A DNA stretch of 64,000 nt, from assembly GCA_907165065.1 (NCBI GenBank), contig OU015539.1:16336816-16400815 (forward strand), given 5' to 3'. Below, in pieces: positions 49,561 through 63,400 of the stretch (the stretch's first letter is position 1; the number at the start of each line of letters is the position of its first letter). The notes under the pieces are model-generated. The model saw nothing but the letters and a program-made list of their open reading frames with translations, made no database searches and had not been told where the DNA came from. Both the position numbers and the translations under genes were made by a program. This DNA comes from Caprimulgus europaeus (lineage: Eukaryota > Chordata > Aves > Caprimulgiformes > Caprimulgidae).

Positions 49561-52500
49561 TTGCAACAGAACAATGACAGTTATTACATGGCTTTGTGTA
49601 GAAAAAGGGGAAAAGAGATTAAAAAAGGAAGGAATCACAGAATGGAGCAGAAAAGAAGAATGAAGGGGGTTAAAAAGTGGCAAAATAACAACTGAAAGAA
49701 AATGGAGAAGGAAGGAAAGACTCAGAGTAGGACAAGGTAGTAAAGAACTAAGTAGCTATTGAAATAGAAGCTCAGGGAGAAGCAAGAGATGACCATGCAA
49801 AGCAGTGCCTAATTACAAGCATGCTTTCATAAGCCATCTTGGCAGTTCCACTCCATCCTGCTACCCATCCCTCCACTCGATTACTTCAGGCAATCAGTGC
49901 TCTCATGGCATGATCCTCCCTGCTTTAAGAACACACACTACACCTTTGCAGAGCTTTTTGGAAGCAGAGCACCACAAGGCACTAAAACAACCAACCAACC
50001 TCCCCCAAACCCACCACCCATGTTTCAGTCCAGCTCCACAAGAGCAGTGTGGAAGGGACTGGGGTTATTCCCACCCCTCACCCTGGAAATACCTGCCTCA
50101 CTTCCAGGCCAGCACTGGAGGGCTCAGTTGGAACAAACACAAGGCAGATACACACCAAACACACATCTGGAGCTCTGGGCTCCCATCAGCAGGCCTGGGA
50201 CAGCTGTGGCTTTCTCAGGGTGCCGGTGTGTTGAAGAAATTAGTCCAAGGCCAGCTGTCCCCTTCTCACTCTTCCCCCTTTATGCCCCATTGCTTCTACT
50301 GCCACTGTCTGCCCAAAGAGTATTTCATCTGATGGATCACCAAAGGAGCAGTGGTTTTGTTGCTGTTTATTCTTGGGAAGGAGGGAGTGGAAGAGAACTG
50401 GAGAGGAAAGGACTTTTCTGAGTACATCTCAAGAGAGGGCTCAAATTTCCAAACAAGCTTTTGCCAGATCAGAGGAAAGATTTGCTTTAACCTTTATATT
50501 CTGAAGTTATAAACTGCAAATGCTTGTGCTGGTACTGAAAATTCACCCATCAGTAGTGAATCTGCCTGTTCAGGACAACTTACTGCTTGATGGACACATT
50601 CAGCTCTTCTGGGCCTGATTTCCCTCTCAGCAATCCAGAAGTAATTTAGGGAAATTAATGAACCCTATTTCAGTCTCAAGACACTCCCTATAACACACTC
50701 CTTTCTGAAATCTGTCAAGTTGTGCTAGAGCAACCTAGAGGTGCCGTGGGAGGCAGGTCTCCACATCAGTGGGGGCTGAAGAAACCAGCTAAAGCATTTA
50801 CCAGTTGTGAAAGCAGGAGCACGAGCAGCACCAGCCCTTGTGTGCTCATCTGTGAAATGACATTTACAGCTTTGCCCCAAAACAGTCCCAAGCTGGAGGT
50901 GGGCAAGGCACACAGCTCCCCAGCCTGTGTTGGGCAAGTAAGGGCATGCCAAAGCAAAAGGCATCCAGCAGCCCTGTCCTGTGAGAGGGCAGTAAGCTCC
51001 TGGCTGATCCATCTCCCGCAGCCTGCGCTGCCTCCCGCTGCCCGTGCACCATCTCCATAGCAGCAGTGCTGCTAATTGAGACCAGCTGCTCCAATCCCAA
51101 ACTCTTCTCTCCAGAAATATCGATCCTAGGACGAGGTTATGATTAGAAAGCACTTCAGCAAATGCCTCTCCATTCTGCACAGCTCAGATGAAGAGCAGCT
51201 GCAGAAAGAAGGGACGGTTCCCTGTGAACGTACAGAATGAAACACTGCAGAAACACTGGAGAAATGAAGGCTCTAAGCAGCAAGTCAAAACAGAATAATG
51301 ATGGCTGAGAAAGCAGCCTGCTGTAGATGCTTGTGCCTGTCATTTTAGATGTTGAAAGGACCAGGAGCAGACTTCTTCCTTATGCTCTAGGATAAATGGC
51401 CAGAGCAGCGCAGCGTTACAGCTTCATGTAGCAGGTGTGCTTATTTGTCACATCCAGTTCTTCTGTCCAAGGATGGATTAGAGCAAAATCCATCAGTCTG
51501 AGCCTGGCTTGGGAGAGTAGCTGTGGTCTTGAATCATTTGGCTCCAGGGACTGTTGTGCACAGCCCACTGGCAAAGAGAGCCACTGGAACTGATAAGCTA
51601 GTGGGAAGATTTGCAAAGTGGGAATGCCACCACACCACCACGACTTGGCTTCACTGCTGGCTATTTCCCTGTGGCTGCTGACTCCACGCAGCAAGCTGTC
51701 AGCTGGATGCTTGGCACTGGTCACAGTGGGACTGCTGCAAGCTGCAAGCATTTCTCCCCTTTGGCCAGGCTGGATTAAGCTGGCTAACAGCACAGTCAAT
51801 TCCAAATTCAGTTAGAAGTCTCAGGCCCTGTCTGTGACCATCAGACACAGGGTATCCTGAAAAGACATCTGCTTACTGAGTTTAGGAAAGAACTGGGCAA
51901 ATCACTTCAATCCCATCTGTTGTTCCAACCTCCTGAGCACAGAGAACAGAATCCTTGAAAGAGCCAGTGTGACCAATAATGATCTGAAAAGGAGAATCAC
52001 AACCAAGGCATGGTTCCTCTGGAGGAGGCTGCTGCACAGTCGTTCAGGACACACGGCACGCTCCAGCGTGGCCTGTGTAAACAAGGGCCTAATGCACCGT
52101 CTCACTCCTCAGATTTCACACTACAACCCAGGTAATGCAACACAGCTAAAGCAGAGAGATCACTTTGCTATGCTAAGTGATTTGCCTCCTACTCTGAAAA
52201 TCAATAAGGTAAATAAAATGTTTTACACAAATACCAGGCAGTGTCTCTCAGTAAACAAAACACTCACGTTTCTTAAAATAATATTTCTACCATGTTACTC
52301 TGGAAAACAATCAAAGTGTTCAGAGTCTCATTCAGATTTTACCATTTCCACACTTTGTTTGCTTTCATTGTGTCCCATTCATCTGCTGAATCTCTCTTTT
52401 AAATTGCAGTTTTCTTTACCTATTTCACTTTCTAACTCTTGGTCTGTATGAGAAGGCTGTTTGAATCCACAGGACTGCAGGAGAGGGAGTACTTCACTGA

Positions 52501-52911
52501 AATTCCAGCAAGGGAAGTCTGAACACACTGCAATTGAATAGAAACTTTAAGAGTCTTTCTCTGAAAAAAAGAAACTTGCATTGTATGTGTAACACTCATT
52601 GACTGTATAAGCCTTTAATCTCCATTTTCTTTCTGCTCCTAGTGAGGTTGCTGTACTTACTTGTGGTGGAAAACAGCTGACACAGAAGTAAGTCTAAGAA
52701 AAAGCAGTGTAAAGATCTGCACTCCCCATGCTTGTGGGGGAGTCACCTCACTGAAGTGCTCTACACTGTCAGGGTCATCTGCAGGTGACAGCTTGATGGA
52801 ATTCTGTTGATTGCAGAGCAGTTGTGTTCCCTCCCATCAAGCTGAATTTAGCTTTTCTTGTTACCAAATCCCATGAATAAACTTTTCTGCATATATTTAT
52901 TTTATTTCTAG

Positions 52912-52930
52912 GTTTTTCAATGACACTCAG
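52912..52930 (+). other. possible 19-nt microexon-like segment, antisense to BRSK2
   Basis: GTTTTTCAATGACACTCAG is bounded by a good acceptor (TTTATTTTATTTCTAG) and a consensus donor (GTAAGTAG) on the plus strand. No partner exon was recognised, and such pairs occur by chance in long introns. Confidence 0.2.
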
Positions 52931-53783
52931 GTAAGTAGAAGGCATCACAAGGACAGGTAAAAAAGATTAAGCATTATTTAAAAAAAAAATAAAATTATTG
53001 CCTATCTTCTAAGTATCTTCTATCTACCTAAGAACCATAAAGCTATGAACTTCAACTGTATGATGGCTTGTTAGCATCAGTATTTGAACACTCCACAATG
53101 TTCATCAATGGAATTCCAAGCTCTAGGAATTAATTGCTTGGCAATTCCCCAGAGATAAAACATCTATTAAAAGCCAACAGTAAACCAGAGATCTCTTTCC
53201 ATTTCCTATGGTAAAAAATACAGTGAATCCTGAAAAAAAGAACAGAAATTAGAGTCTTCTGAAAACTACAGCAACTGGGACCACCAATGGCCAGACACTT
53301 TGATGGCTTCCAATGGCACAGCTCTGTGGATTGTTAACAGAGCTACAACAGCTTTCAACAGTCATGGACCTTGGTGCATCAGATCATAAGGAACCCACGC
53401 AGCAGAGCAAGCAGCACGAGCATTCACACAACAGACTCACCAACAATCTCCTCCCACTGCCATTGGAACACCTCCATCTGCACCGTACTGCAACTCTCAG
53501 GCTCTGGTGCAGCGGTGGAAGGCAGATGCCCAACACACATCTGCCTCAGCAGAGAAGCAACAGCACTGCAGCTGACCATTTATTTATTGTTCACAAAGCA
53601 CAGGCACACTCCCATTTAATTTCAGCTGCCCCAGCCTCCTCCATAACTAAATTATTGTTATTATGCTCCACATAATCCTGGTGGTGACAGGGATGTTTGT
53701 TATACGTAATTAAAGATATTAATTTTGCATGGAACAGAAGACACAGAGCCAAGAACTTAATTTTTTTCTTAAATCTCCCATTA

Positions 53784-53951
<168 letters not shown>

Positions 53952-54667
53952 CTATTCATACACCACCCAGCAGTTGGTAACACATGCAAAGCAGTTTCCA
54001 TTCGTCCCTCCTCCAGCCAGGTCTTGTGAGCCATGAAGACCCCGCAGCCCACCCTGTTTGGCAGTGAAGCTGCCAACATCCTCAAGGATGCTACAGTTTC
54101 TGCCATTAAAGCTGGATTTTTGTTAAAGCAGTGTATTCCAGCTCCCACCACTCAAAATGCTTTCTACCAGGAAGAAGTAAACCTCTGCCAATTTAACCAC
54201 GCTAGCCAAGGGCTTTTGCCAACACCTGATGGCAACAGAAAGCTCAGGTATCAATGAAACTAGAGGGTCAAACATCTGCAGTGTTAACATGGCCTCTGTG
54301 TTCTTTGAGCTCCTTCCAAAGTTTTCATGGTTGTTAAAAAAAGGGTATTTTTTATTATTACTTTTACTGCTTTCCCTTACTATTTTAATGTACCCTGCTC
54401 TATAAAGCTAACACTGCAATGAGTGCCACTGTAGCATGTGGAGCATCAACATATGCCGATACAATTTAAGTTCTTCTTAGCTGCTTTTATTTCCCATATC
54501 CTTGTCCTCAAATCACTTAGAGTGCTGTTAAATATTGGCAAAAGATATGGACACCCCTGACAGGATCAGGATGTCTCAGCTATCACCAACACATGGAACA
54601 AAACTGCAAGAATGAAAAGAAAGGGAAGTATTCTGCAAAATTTTGACCTAAATCTGCTGACTTTTTG

Positions 54668-54945
54668 GTGGTGCCCAGTGACAGGACAAGGGGCAATGGG
54701 CACAAACTGGAACACCAGGAGTTCCAGACAAACTTAAGGAAAAACTTCTTCACTGTGAGGGTGCCAGAGCCCTGGGCCAGGCTGCCCAGAGAGGGTGTGG
54801 AGTCTCCTTCTCTGGAGATGTTCAAACCCAGCTGGACACTTTCCTGTGCAACCTGGTGTAGGGAACCTGCTCTGGCAGGGGGGTTGGACTGGATGATCTC
54901 CTGAGGTCCCTTCCAACCCCTTCCATGCTGTGATTGATTCTGTGA
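54668..54945 (+). mobile_element. CR1 LINE 3' fragment (CATGCTGTG type)
   Basis: Plus-strand CR1 from GTGGTGCCCAGTGACAGGAC to CCATGCTGTGATTGATTCTG, with an open C-terminal frame ([20 protein letters not shown] then [17 protein letters not shown]). It lies about 780 bp upstream (in gene sense) of the BRSK2 glycine-loop exon, inside intron 1. It is 5'-truncated. Confidence 0.96.
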
Positions 54946-55260
54946 GGTGTCTCTCACAAGTGAGTTTAAGATGGTCTCCTAACCTATCAATTCTATTGCC
55001 ATTGAGGAAGTTTGTACTCAGAAGAACTGTACTTTGTAGGCCTATTCAAGTGAGATCTCTTGATTTGCTTCAGCTCTTACTCTTGTCAAACATGCCCGTG
55101 CAGCACAACACCCAACAGGCCAGACCTGGTTCCACTCCACACACAATGTGCCAAACTGCCATCCAGTTTAACTCAGTTGTAACTGAAGTAAGAAGACATG
55201 GCACCTCCCTGGTGCCACAGAGACCTGCTGGGCTTCACACAGCATTGATGAGCAATTTTC

Positions 55261-55323
55261 AGGTGGACTCCATGATCTTAAAGGTCTTTTCCAACCAAAA
55301 CAATTCCATGATTTATTCTATGA
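55261..55323 (+). mobile_element. short CR1 3' end
   Basis: AGGTGGACTCCATGATCTTA, AAGGTCTTTTCCAACC and ATTTATTCTATGA match the last 60 or so bases of a CR1 3' UTR. The body is not recognisable. Confidence 0.8.
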
Positions 55324-56565
55324 CACTGCACAGTAAGAAGACGTCAAGCTCAGCTCACAGCTCCTAGGTTGGGTTGCAGTTAAGACCCTGACCCCATCCC
55401 CTGACCCAAAGCACAAGGCCAAGCACGTTGCTTTATCTGCAACTGAACACAACGGATCTGTGGCCCAGAGAAACAACGAACACAGAGCTGCACTCTTCTT
55501 ATCCAGGGGTGAACACACAGACTTATTGCCTCACTACAAACTCTCTGCAGTGAGGTGAACTGGAGTTTCACCAGGGACTCCAGCAATCTCCTCCAGATAC
55601 TCATCCATCGTTGTGCTACACATTAATCATAAATTGGGAACCATTAATCACTGGTTACTATGCTGAGGAATAAACCCCTGACCTGCTTGCAGTCACATCT
55701 CTTTTATGGCGTGCTCAAGTGTTCTGGATATTTCTAGTCACATAATTTCTCAGTCTCCTCTGGTTAATTGCTGCCATCCCTACCTTCAGCCATGACATAA
55801 GGCACAAAAATTAAGAATGCTGCACACTGACAAACCCATTTGAAGCTGTGCACAGCAACAGCCTGGCCTCTGCCTGAAGCAGCGAGAAGCAGAGCTGGGG
55901 GGAGATGCTGTGATGTCTGCCTGACCCTCACTCTGAGCTCTGGGTTTGTCTACTCAATACATGTATAATATTACCCACAGCACTACTGGCTCTGTGTTCA
56001 CTGCTCGTAGCAGCTGCAGCCTTACTCATCCCTCTTCTCTTTGCCTTTGTTTGGATAGTGGCTACTTGGCAGCCCTGGTGTTGAAATTGTGCACAATTTC
56101 TGTGCCAATTGCTTCCTTCCTGCTTCCAGCACAAACCACAGCTCTCCATCACTCCTACAGCACCACCACATCACTCTCTACATCGCTCCCAGTGACACTG
56201 TCAAATCTCAGCAGAGCTTCTAGCTGAGTCCTTTATCTCCAGACTCCCAGGATCCGTGGCACAGCGCTGTCCTGTACCATGCTGCAGACTAATTATTTTA
56301 AGAGGTCAATAAAGTTGACAAACAATTGTGCTCTGTAACTGGCCCTTCACTCTGAAGAAAATATAAAGGCTTCCAGTATCTCACACTTCAGGGTTTGCTT
56401 TCAAACCTTGTTGCTCCCAAATCATCTGTCCCACTCGACTTGGTGGATCTGTAAACTGGTTTTCCTTTGTCTTCCCTGAAGCACCCTGAGCCACAGAAGG
56501 GTTTTAACCATCAACTTCTGGGACACCACCGTGCTGTAGAGGCAATCTTCAGTGTCCTCTGTCCT

Positions 56566-56635
56566 TCTTGAGCAGGGTGGTTGGACTAGATGACCTTCAG
56601 AGGTCCCTTCCAACCTCAACCATTCTGTGATTCTG
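56566..56635 (+). mobile_element. short CR1 3' end
   Basis: TTGGACTAGATGACCTTCAG, AGGTCCCTTCCAACCTCAAC and CATTCTGTGATTCTGG are the CR1 terminal segment on the plus strand. The coding part is missing. Confidence 0.93.
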
Positions 56636-57825
56636 GCTATTAACCTAACTCAAAAATTAAGATTAAACTATTCTGTTTACTCCAATAAAAAAGTTAATCA
56701 ACTGTTAGAAGACACTCTGCACAGCCTGCAGAAATCACACTGATATTGAATCACACTGATTTTTATATTGAATTATTTTCATCAGCCTCAAGAAATTGCT
56801 CTTGATTTACCAGAGGACAGAATGAGAAAACACACGTGAGATTTAATGTATTTTTCCTCTTCTCCTCCTGATTCGTGTTTTAAAAATCAAGAGAAAAATA
56901 TGCACTGTCACTGCTGGCTGTTTTGTGGAGATAGAACTTAAAGACAACCCTCTGAACAGCCCAAGACAGCACTTTTCACTGTGCTAAATTCACTGAATGT
57001 AATTTTAGGATAGAAATAAAACATATCACCCTGCATTGCCTCCTCCCCCCTCCCCTAGCCGCTTCCTTTTGACTTTTGCACGCCAAATAAAATCCCTTTC
57101 ATTAAGTCCATCTATAGGATCTCCTGCTACTACGAGCAAATCCTAACTGAGCTTGAGCAGGGAGGGCTTGTACTCAGGACTTGTGTTTCTGTCCTGTAAT
57201 TCCAGCTGAGTGTATAACTACTCAGAGATGACTTCCATGGGGATTTGCACTCCTGTGGGCTTCTGATGCTTAGGAAGCCCTTTTCCTGGCACAGAGAACA
57301 GGAACCATTCAAGATGTATTATACATCTGTGTAATGCCATACCCTTCCAGAGGGTAGGAGCGACTATGTGAGCAAACTGCTGAGCTACTATTGAAATGCC
57401 TGCTTGGAAACAAGTGTCCAAGGTGTGTTTACTGGAAGATCTTCCAGTTTTTTCCTCTCCTGTAGACACAGCTGTTAATGAGCACTCAAATCTATAGCAA
57501 ATCTCCAATACAAATGTGTCAAGAAGTTAGGTAGTGACTTGTAAAGCTCATCCATACATCCAGGCCAGCACAGGTACCTGTGTTGTCCCCAAAGGAAAAT
57601 AAACAATGCAGCTAGGAGGATATTTTGCACTGGCTTGGCTTAAAGCAAGTCTGCCAGGCAACAAATTCACTTTGAACACGTCAGCTGCGTGAGTAATTAA
57701 CCCCTCAAACGCAGGCAAGTCTTCTTCATGATTGTTAAAGTCAACTCTGGTCTTGTCCTGGCAGAAAATCTAAGCTGCCATGGGAATTGAGCACCAGAAG
57801 TTTCCCCCAAGCACCCATGTAGCTG

Positions 57826-57843
57826 TCACACACACACACACAC
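57826..57843. repeat. (CA)n microsatellite
   Basis: About nine dinucleotide copies. Confidence 0.9.
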
Positions 57844-60358
57844 TCCCTCCTCCAGGTACACCTCAGATTTCCATCCCTAGGTGGTTCCTGGGGGATCCTG
57901 GGCACGGAGGTGCCAGGGCTTTCACACAGGCTGTTACATCCGTGGTGGTTTGGGTGGATTCACCCTTTTTGCTTGCAATAATAACAGAATGTACAAATGA
58001 GTGATGCCCAGTGCAGTTGCTCACCACCCGCCAGACGATGCCCAGCCTGTCCCAGCCAGCGATCCCAGAGCAGAGACAGTCCCAAACCCAAACCCTGGCA
58101 GAGCGAGCTCGAGCCATCCCTGAGAGAATCCCCCTGATATCTGGTCAGCCCTGGTTCATATACTGACATGACATGATATGACCTGGAATATCTCACTGGC
58201 ACATCCCAATGCCAGTGTTGGGCTTTGCTATTCACTCCCTTCTCCCTCCCAGTCCTGATGCAGCTGTGAACAGCCAAACACGGTGGCCTTGAGCTCCAGC
58301 AGCAACTCCTAACATTGGTCCTTTTATCAATGTTCTTATAACAAGTCTTACACTGAAACCAAACCACAGCTATTCTAACTGCTAAAAAGAAAATTAACTC
58401 TATCCTAGCAAAACCAGGACATCATCCCCTGAGCTGCAAATGTTGGGCTGCTTCTGATCTCAGGCACTGAGCTGCACCAGAGCCAGCCCTCTCATTTCAG
58501 GTCAGGGAGTAAAGAAGAAAACATGAACAGGCTGAAAAGCCAGAGGATGTGTAAGCTAACGTTGCTCATTTCCCAGTGAGCATGAGGAACTTCAGAGGAC
58601 ACAAGGGGAAGACGCTGTTCAAGGAAGCAGAGCAGAGGGAAGGGCACAGGACAGACACAGCCTAATGCTGCACTGACCTGCCAACCCTGCCCGTGCATTT
58701 CACTGCGGGCAACTCCCACTCTGGGGGTGTGTAAAGATACACAGGTCTTCTCCAAATGGACAGGAGCTTATGTGATGAGCAAGGGACAGATTCAGACCAG
58801 CAGGACAGGTGGAGAGCCCACCCTGAATCCTTCATTTTACCCAAGGAGAATGGATGGTGGGGATGGAGGAACAAAAGCTTCCCTGCAGCTGAGGCAATAT
58901 ATCCACCGTGAATCCTGAGTCATCTCCTGTGTGGTAACTGGCAGTCACCTCCAGGACCTCTCAGCCCAAGACAGGATCTCAGAAGAGGCTGATTTCCTTT
59001 TGCCTTCATTTTCTCTAGCACAGACTGAATAAAGCACTAAGAGTTGGGAGCTGGGGCTGTTTCACATCCCCTGTACAGTTGTGTCAATAGCAGCACGAGG
59101 GAGCACAACTGTGGACAGTAACACCTTATTAATGATCCCACTAGTACCACTCTTCATTAGAGAAAGAAACATTCTGGGAACAAGAAAAACTGTTTTTCAA
59201 TCCTGTCTAAACCTGGAATTTGCCAAAGACACCAATCTGAAACAAATGATCATTTTGAGAGCAAGAGAGACTAATAAATAACAAAACAATATTGTTGTTT
59301 AAATACAGCGCTTATGGCACAGTCGTTGTGAATAAATAATGTTCCCACAGTCCTTCAGAAAAGTTAAACACAAGTAACTCATTATCCTGATCTTTAACCA
59401 TAAGTCTAATAACTACTTCAAGAAGTGGAATGAAAAATTAGGTATATTTGCCACATTTAATACATATTATTTTTCCAATAATAAATGCAGGTGTTTCATT
59501 TTCTTTTGAAATAAACCCAACCCAATGCCCTACCTGCAAGTATTGATAAATTCCTGTAGTAAGGAAACCAGCCCCTGATTTCAGAAGATCACTGCCTGCC
59601 TCATGTTGCTTGTTCTTCATTTCACTTTAGAGCACTTTGTCAAAAAACTTCTTAAAATTTCTGAGCAGAAAACCCTGGCCCTGGTCTCTACTCTGGCTGG
59701 ATGAGCAATTAGAAGAATATCTAGAGAGAAATACCACCCTTCTTTTAACTTGAGTGAGCTAATTGCCAATTAATTCAAGTCAATGAATCCTCTGCAAATG
59801 TTAATCTAGGCACTGTAGGACACAATCATTTGTGGTTGACTTCAGGGCTCAGACTAGTACTGGTAACAAACTATCTGGATGAAAGGAAGAATGAAAACCT
59901 TAGGCTGAACAAACCCAAGCACATGGCTGTTTAAAAAGCTGAATGTGTGCACACACATTGCTGCATGGGAGCTTTGTACAGATGATCTTTAGACACATGT
60001 AATTTATCCTCCCAAGTTGGAGGTTGCTGTCCTGAATCTCAGAAGTCTTTATGGATGCTCACTCCTGAAAATGACATGCACTAGCATTTGCAAGACCTGC
60101 AAACTTTCCAGGATCCCAGTTTAGAAAATCAACCCTTAAAGCAAACAAAAGCATTAATACAAATCAAGTGGAGTGTGGGACAATGCTTAAAATGTAATAT
60201 TCTTCCTCTTTATTCTTAATAGTTGTCATGACAAACACTGTAGTTGCAATTAGGGTTAAATCAGTTCAGTTACAGTGTCTAACTCTGCTGACTGCAGTGA
60301 AGTTGCTTGAGATTTACAACAGTGGAAAACAGATTAAAATGTGCCCCACAGCAACACG

Positions 60359-60492
60359 ATTTCCACAGCTGTAAAATAAGGATAATAACATTTACTTACT
60401 TACTTTGCAAGGGCTGTAGAAGGATTAACTGATTAATCCTTGCAAAGAATGTTGGAAAGGGATATAAATCCTATGCAAGTTTTAGATATTAC
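60359..60492 (+). mobile_element. MIR-type CORE-SINE (amniote MIR)
   Basis: Plus-strand fossil. TTTCCACAGCTGTAAAATAA then GGATAATAACATTTACTTAC corresponds to the MIR words TTTCCTCATCTGTAAAATGG and GGATAATAATA. AGAAGGATTAACTGATTAAT, CTTGCAAAGAATGTTGGAAA and TATAAATCCTATGCAAG follow the reptile and bird MIR 3' half (GAGGATTAATTAATGTTTGTAAAGCACTTTGAGATC, CGCTATATAAG). The 5' head before 60355 is not clear. Confidence 0.85.
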
Positions 60493-63400
60493 AACCAGGA
60501 AAACTGCATGTTAAATACAATCTGGAAAGGAAGGTCTAGATAATTTCTTATTAATAGCTTCCATTTAACTTCCCAATTCTTCTAGCACATAGATGTCTTC
60601 AATATGCACCTTATGCTCTTCTTAGCTGCACTGGAAAGAACTTTGTTACCAGGCATCCTACTTGTGGAAACCAATAATTGCCCTTAATTACTCAGTCTTC
60701 TCATTGAACAGATGTTTATTTTTCTATAGCAATTGTTATCTTTAATTATTGCCTTTAAAATAAACAGAGTCCTATATCAAGTGACAGGCAAATTATACGG
60801 TATCAGTTTATAATTGCATATGGGGAAAGGAGGTATAGGGTTGTCTAGAAATATAAAAGGCTGAGGATGGAGCTACCCACACTGGTAATGAAATAATTTG
60901 ACCATGGGCTCTTCTACAGAGAGATTCTAGTGCAAAAAAGTCTGTTCTGAGGGCTCATGTAATTTCTAAATTGAATAAACTGTAATTACAGTAGGACTAA
61001 AGCCAGAGTTCAGATGCTCAGCAGGAGCATGGAAGGAGATGTTCAGCAGTGCTGGGATGCATGTGCCTCAGCTCAGAGCAGGGGGAGGCTGCACACCACA
61101 GCCTGGATTTACTCTCACTGTCGGTGTACGCTGTCCTGGCCAGCCGAAGGGACACGCTCCTGAACTCAGGGATTGGTGAGAACAACCCATCAGCTCACCT
61201 GGGACTGGATCCACATGCCTGATACCAGAGAACAAGAGATACCTACATGCAGCAGCTCACCAGGAGCAGGTTTTACACCGTATGCCTCAGAGATTATGGC
61301 AGGATCATCCTCCAAGCTCAGCAGGATCAAACACACAGAACCGACATCACCTCTATTGATTTTATCTTGGTCTCTTTCTTACAGTATTTCATCAATCAAT
61401 ACTTCTCAGAAACCCTTTGTGCACCCTGGATAAAGCAAGGAACGGGCCTGTTGAGTGCTTCTGACACAGTCTCTGTCTCGTCTCACCACACACACTCACG
61501 TGGCTAACGAGGCCCACCCAGGGAACCAGGACACAAACCTGGATGGGCACACTGGCTGCTGCTTCTGAGAACTGCCATTATCTCATCAGCCAAACTCTAA
61601 CACGCACTTAAAGTCCTCTGAGATCTATCAGCAGCTTGTGCTGTCTGGTGGGCTGAGCTCCTGTTTCAGACCAAGTCTTTGTTCCCATATAAAAACACCT
61701 GGGAGACGGAGCTTTGCTGCAATGGGAGAAGCGCAGGCTTCAGCCTTCCACGGGTACGCCTGGGAGCGCCGGGGCAGCACCCACACCCCAGCAGGCAGGG
61801 AAAGAGAAAAGTGGTTTCACTGTTTCCAAATGGAAAAGATAAATGAAAATATAGCAGATCTTTCCATTGATGCACCAGAAAAGATCTCCCTTTTTTACAC
61901 CTGTGGATGGGTATTGGGAAAACTCTGGTTTTGCCCACAACTCTCCTAGTCAAAAGGTTTTCTTCCACTTTCCAAGAGCTGTACATCTCCTTGAAAAGCT
62001 GTTTTTGAGGAATGATGAGATCCATGTCCCCCTTCAGACTTCATTCATCCTCTGTCTGGAGATGACCAAAGATGGCCATGTCCAGGTACAGCAGGAAGGC
62101 AGCAGAGCTCTGTCTATCCTGCCTAAGATATCTTTCAGAAAGCATGTCGCTATAATTAGGTGACATCTGGGTAATGAGCCACAATGTCCCTGCTTGGTCC
62201 AGTGATCTACTGAGAAGGGCTGATGCAGTAACAAGGAGGGAACCACACAGCAGAGAAAGAGGAGGTGAGAGAGGAGGAGGGGAAACAGCAGATAAACTGC
62301 TCTTCACATGTGCTTTTAGCTGATGTTAATCCCATTTTCCATGCTCGTTTCTTACATCTCCCCTTCTTCTCCACACCTTTCCACTCTCCCTCCCTCTGTC
62401 AAGAAGTCCTCACACCCTTCTGACCCTCCCATCAGCCAAGATTGTTTCAGCTAGGTTATATGTATATTAAGAACTTAATTAAAAAGAGAGTTACCATGGA
62501 AAACCTCTATACAGAAGATAAAGGTCATGCTCTTCACAAGATTAGGCTCAGCACAGAGCACTTCATCTACCCCGCGCAGTGCTGATCCAGCTCACCCTGC
62601 CCTCTGACATCTCTTAATCACCCGCTGACAGATCCCTAACAGGATTGCACTGACTGCCAGCGTGCTGCTCCTCAGGCTCAAGAAGTGATTTGGATTAACC
62701 ATACTTGCACCCTTGCTGTGAACAAGGCACCAAACAGCACGTCCCAAGCACGGGCAGCACATCCCAGGAACTCCAGCAGGGCTTGGTGATGGCAGTGGGG
62801 TATGGGATTCTCTCCTAGCCTGGGGAGAAATGGGTTGGACAGCCACTGCATACGTTGTTCTACAGCTACAGGTTTTTTTTCCAAGGACAAATGGTTCTGC
62901 ATTCAGTAGAACTACTAAGGGCTGATCTCTTACAGATCCACACTGTAAATTTCATTTCATTGTCCAGCACAAAACCCTGGATCCTCCTCATGTTCCCTAA
63001 TGATATCTCCAGTCCTATCCCAACAGGTCCTCACCACATCTGTGGACACCCTACTTTCTACTTCATGTCATAACACCTCCAGTTCCCACCCATACCTCTA
63101 CCCCCATTGCCTCTGGATTTTTATGTCTCCTGCAGTAACATTCTCCACAGTTCTACCCATCTGTCCTGCAGTTCTCCTGTCACTTCCACAGTGTCCTTCC
63201 ATATAGCTTACTCTCTCCTTTCCCCTATGTAGAAGACAACAGATGCTGTGGCTAGTCCAGACCTGTGAGCACATCGTCTTGTTGGTCAACCAGCATCTAC
63301 CAAACAGAGTATCTAACACCTCAGTTGTCCTTGTATTTCCCTCTGACATATGGTTCTTTCTCCTGTACTCAGTCAACAGCATCCAACAAAGCTTGAAGGG

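Noticed and set aside
57560-57600. Possible BRSK2 first coding exon before a GGTACCTG donor on the minus strand
   Set aside because: The codons before the donor do not read GKGQT as required upstream of the glycine-loop exon, and no start codon context or CpG island is present.
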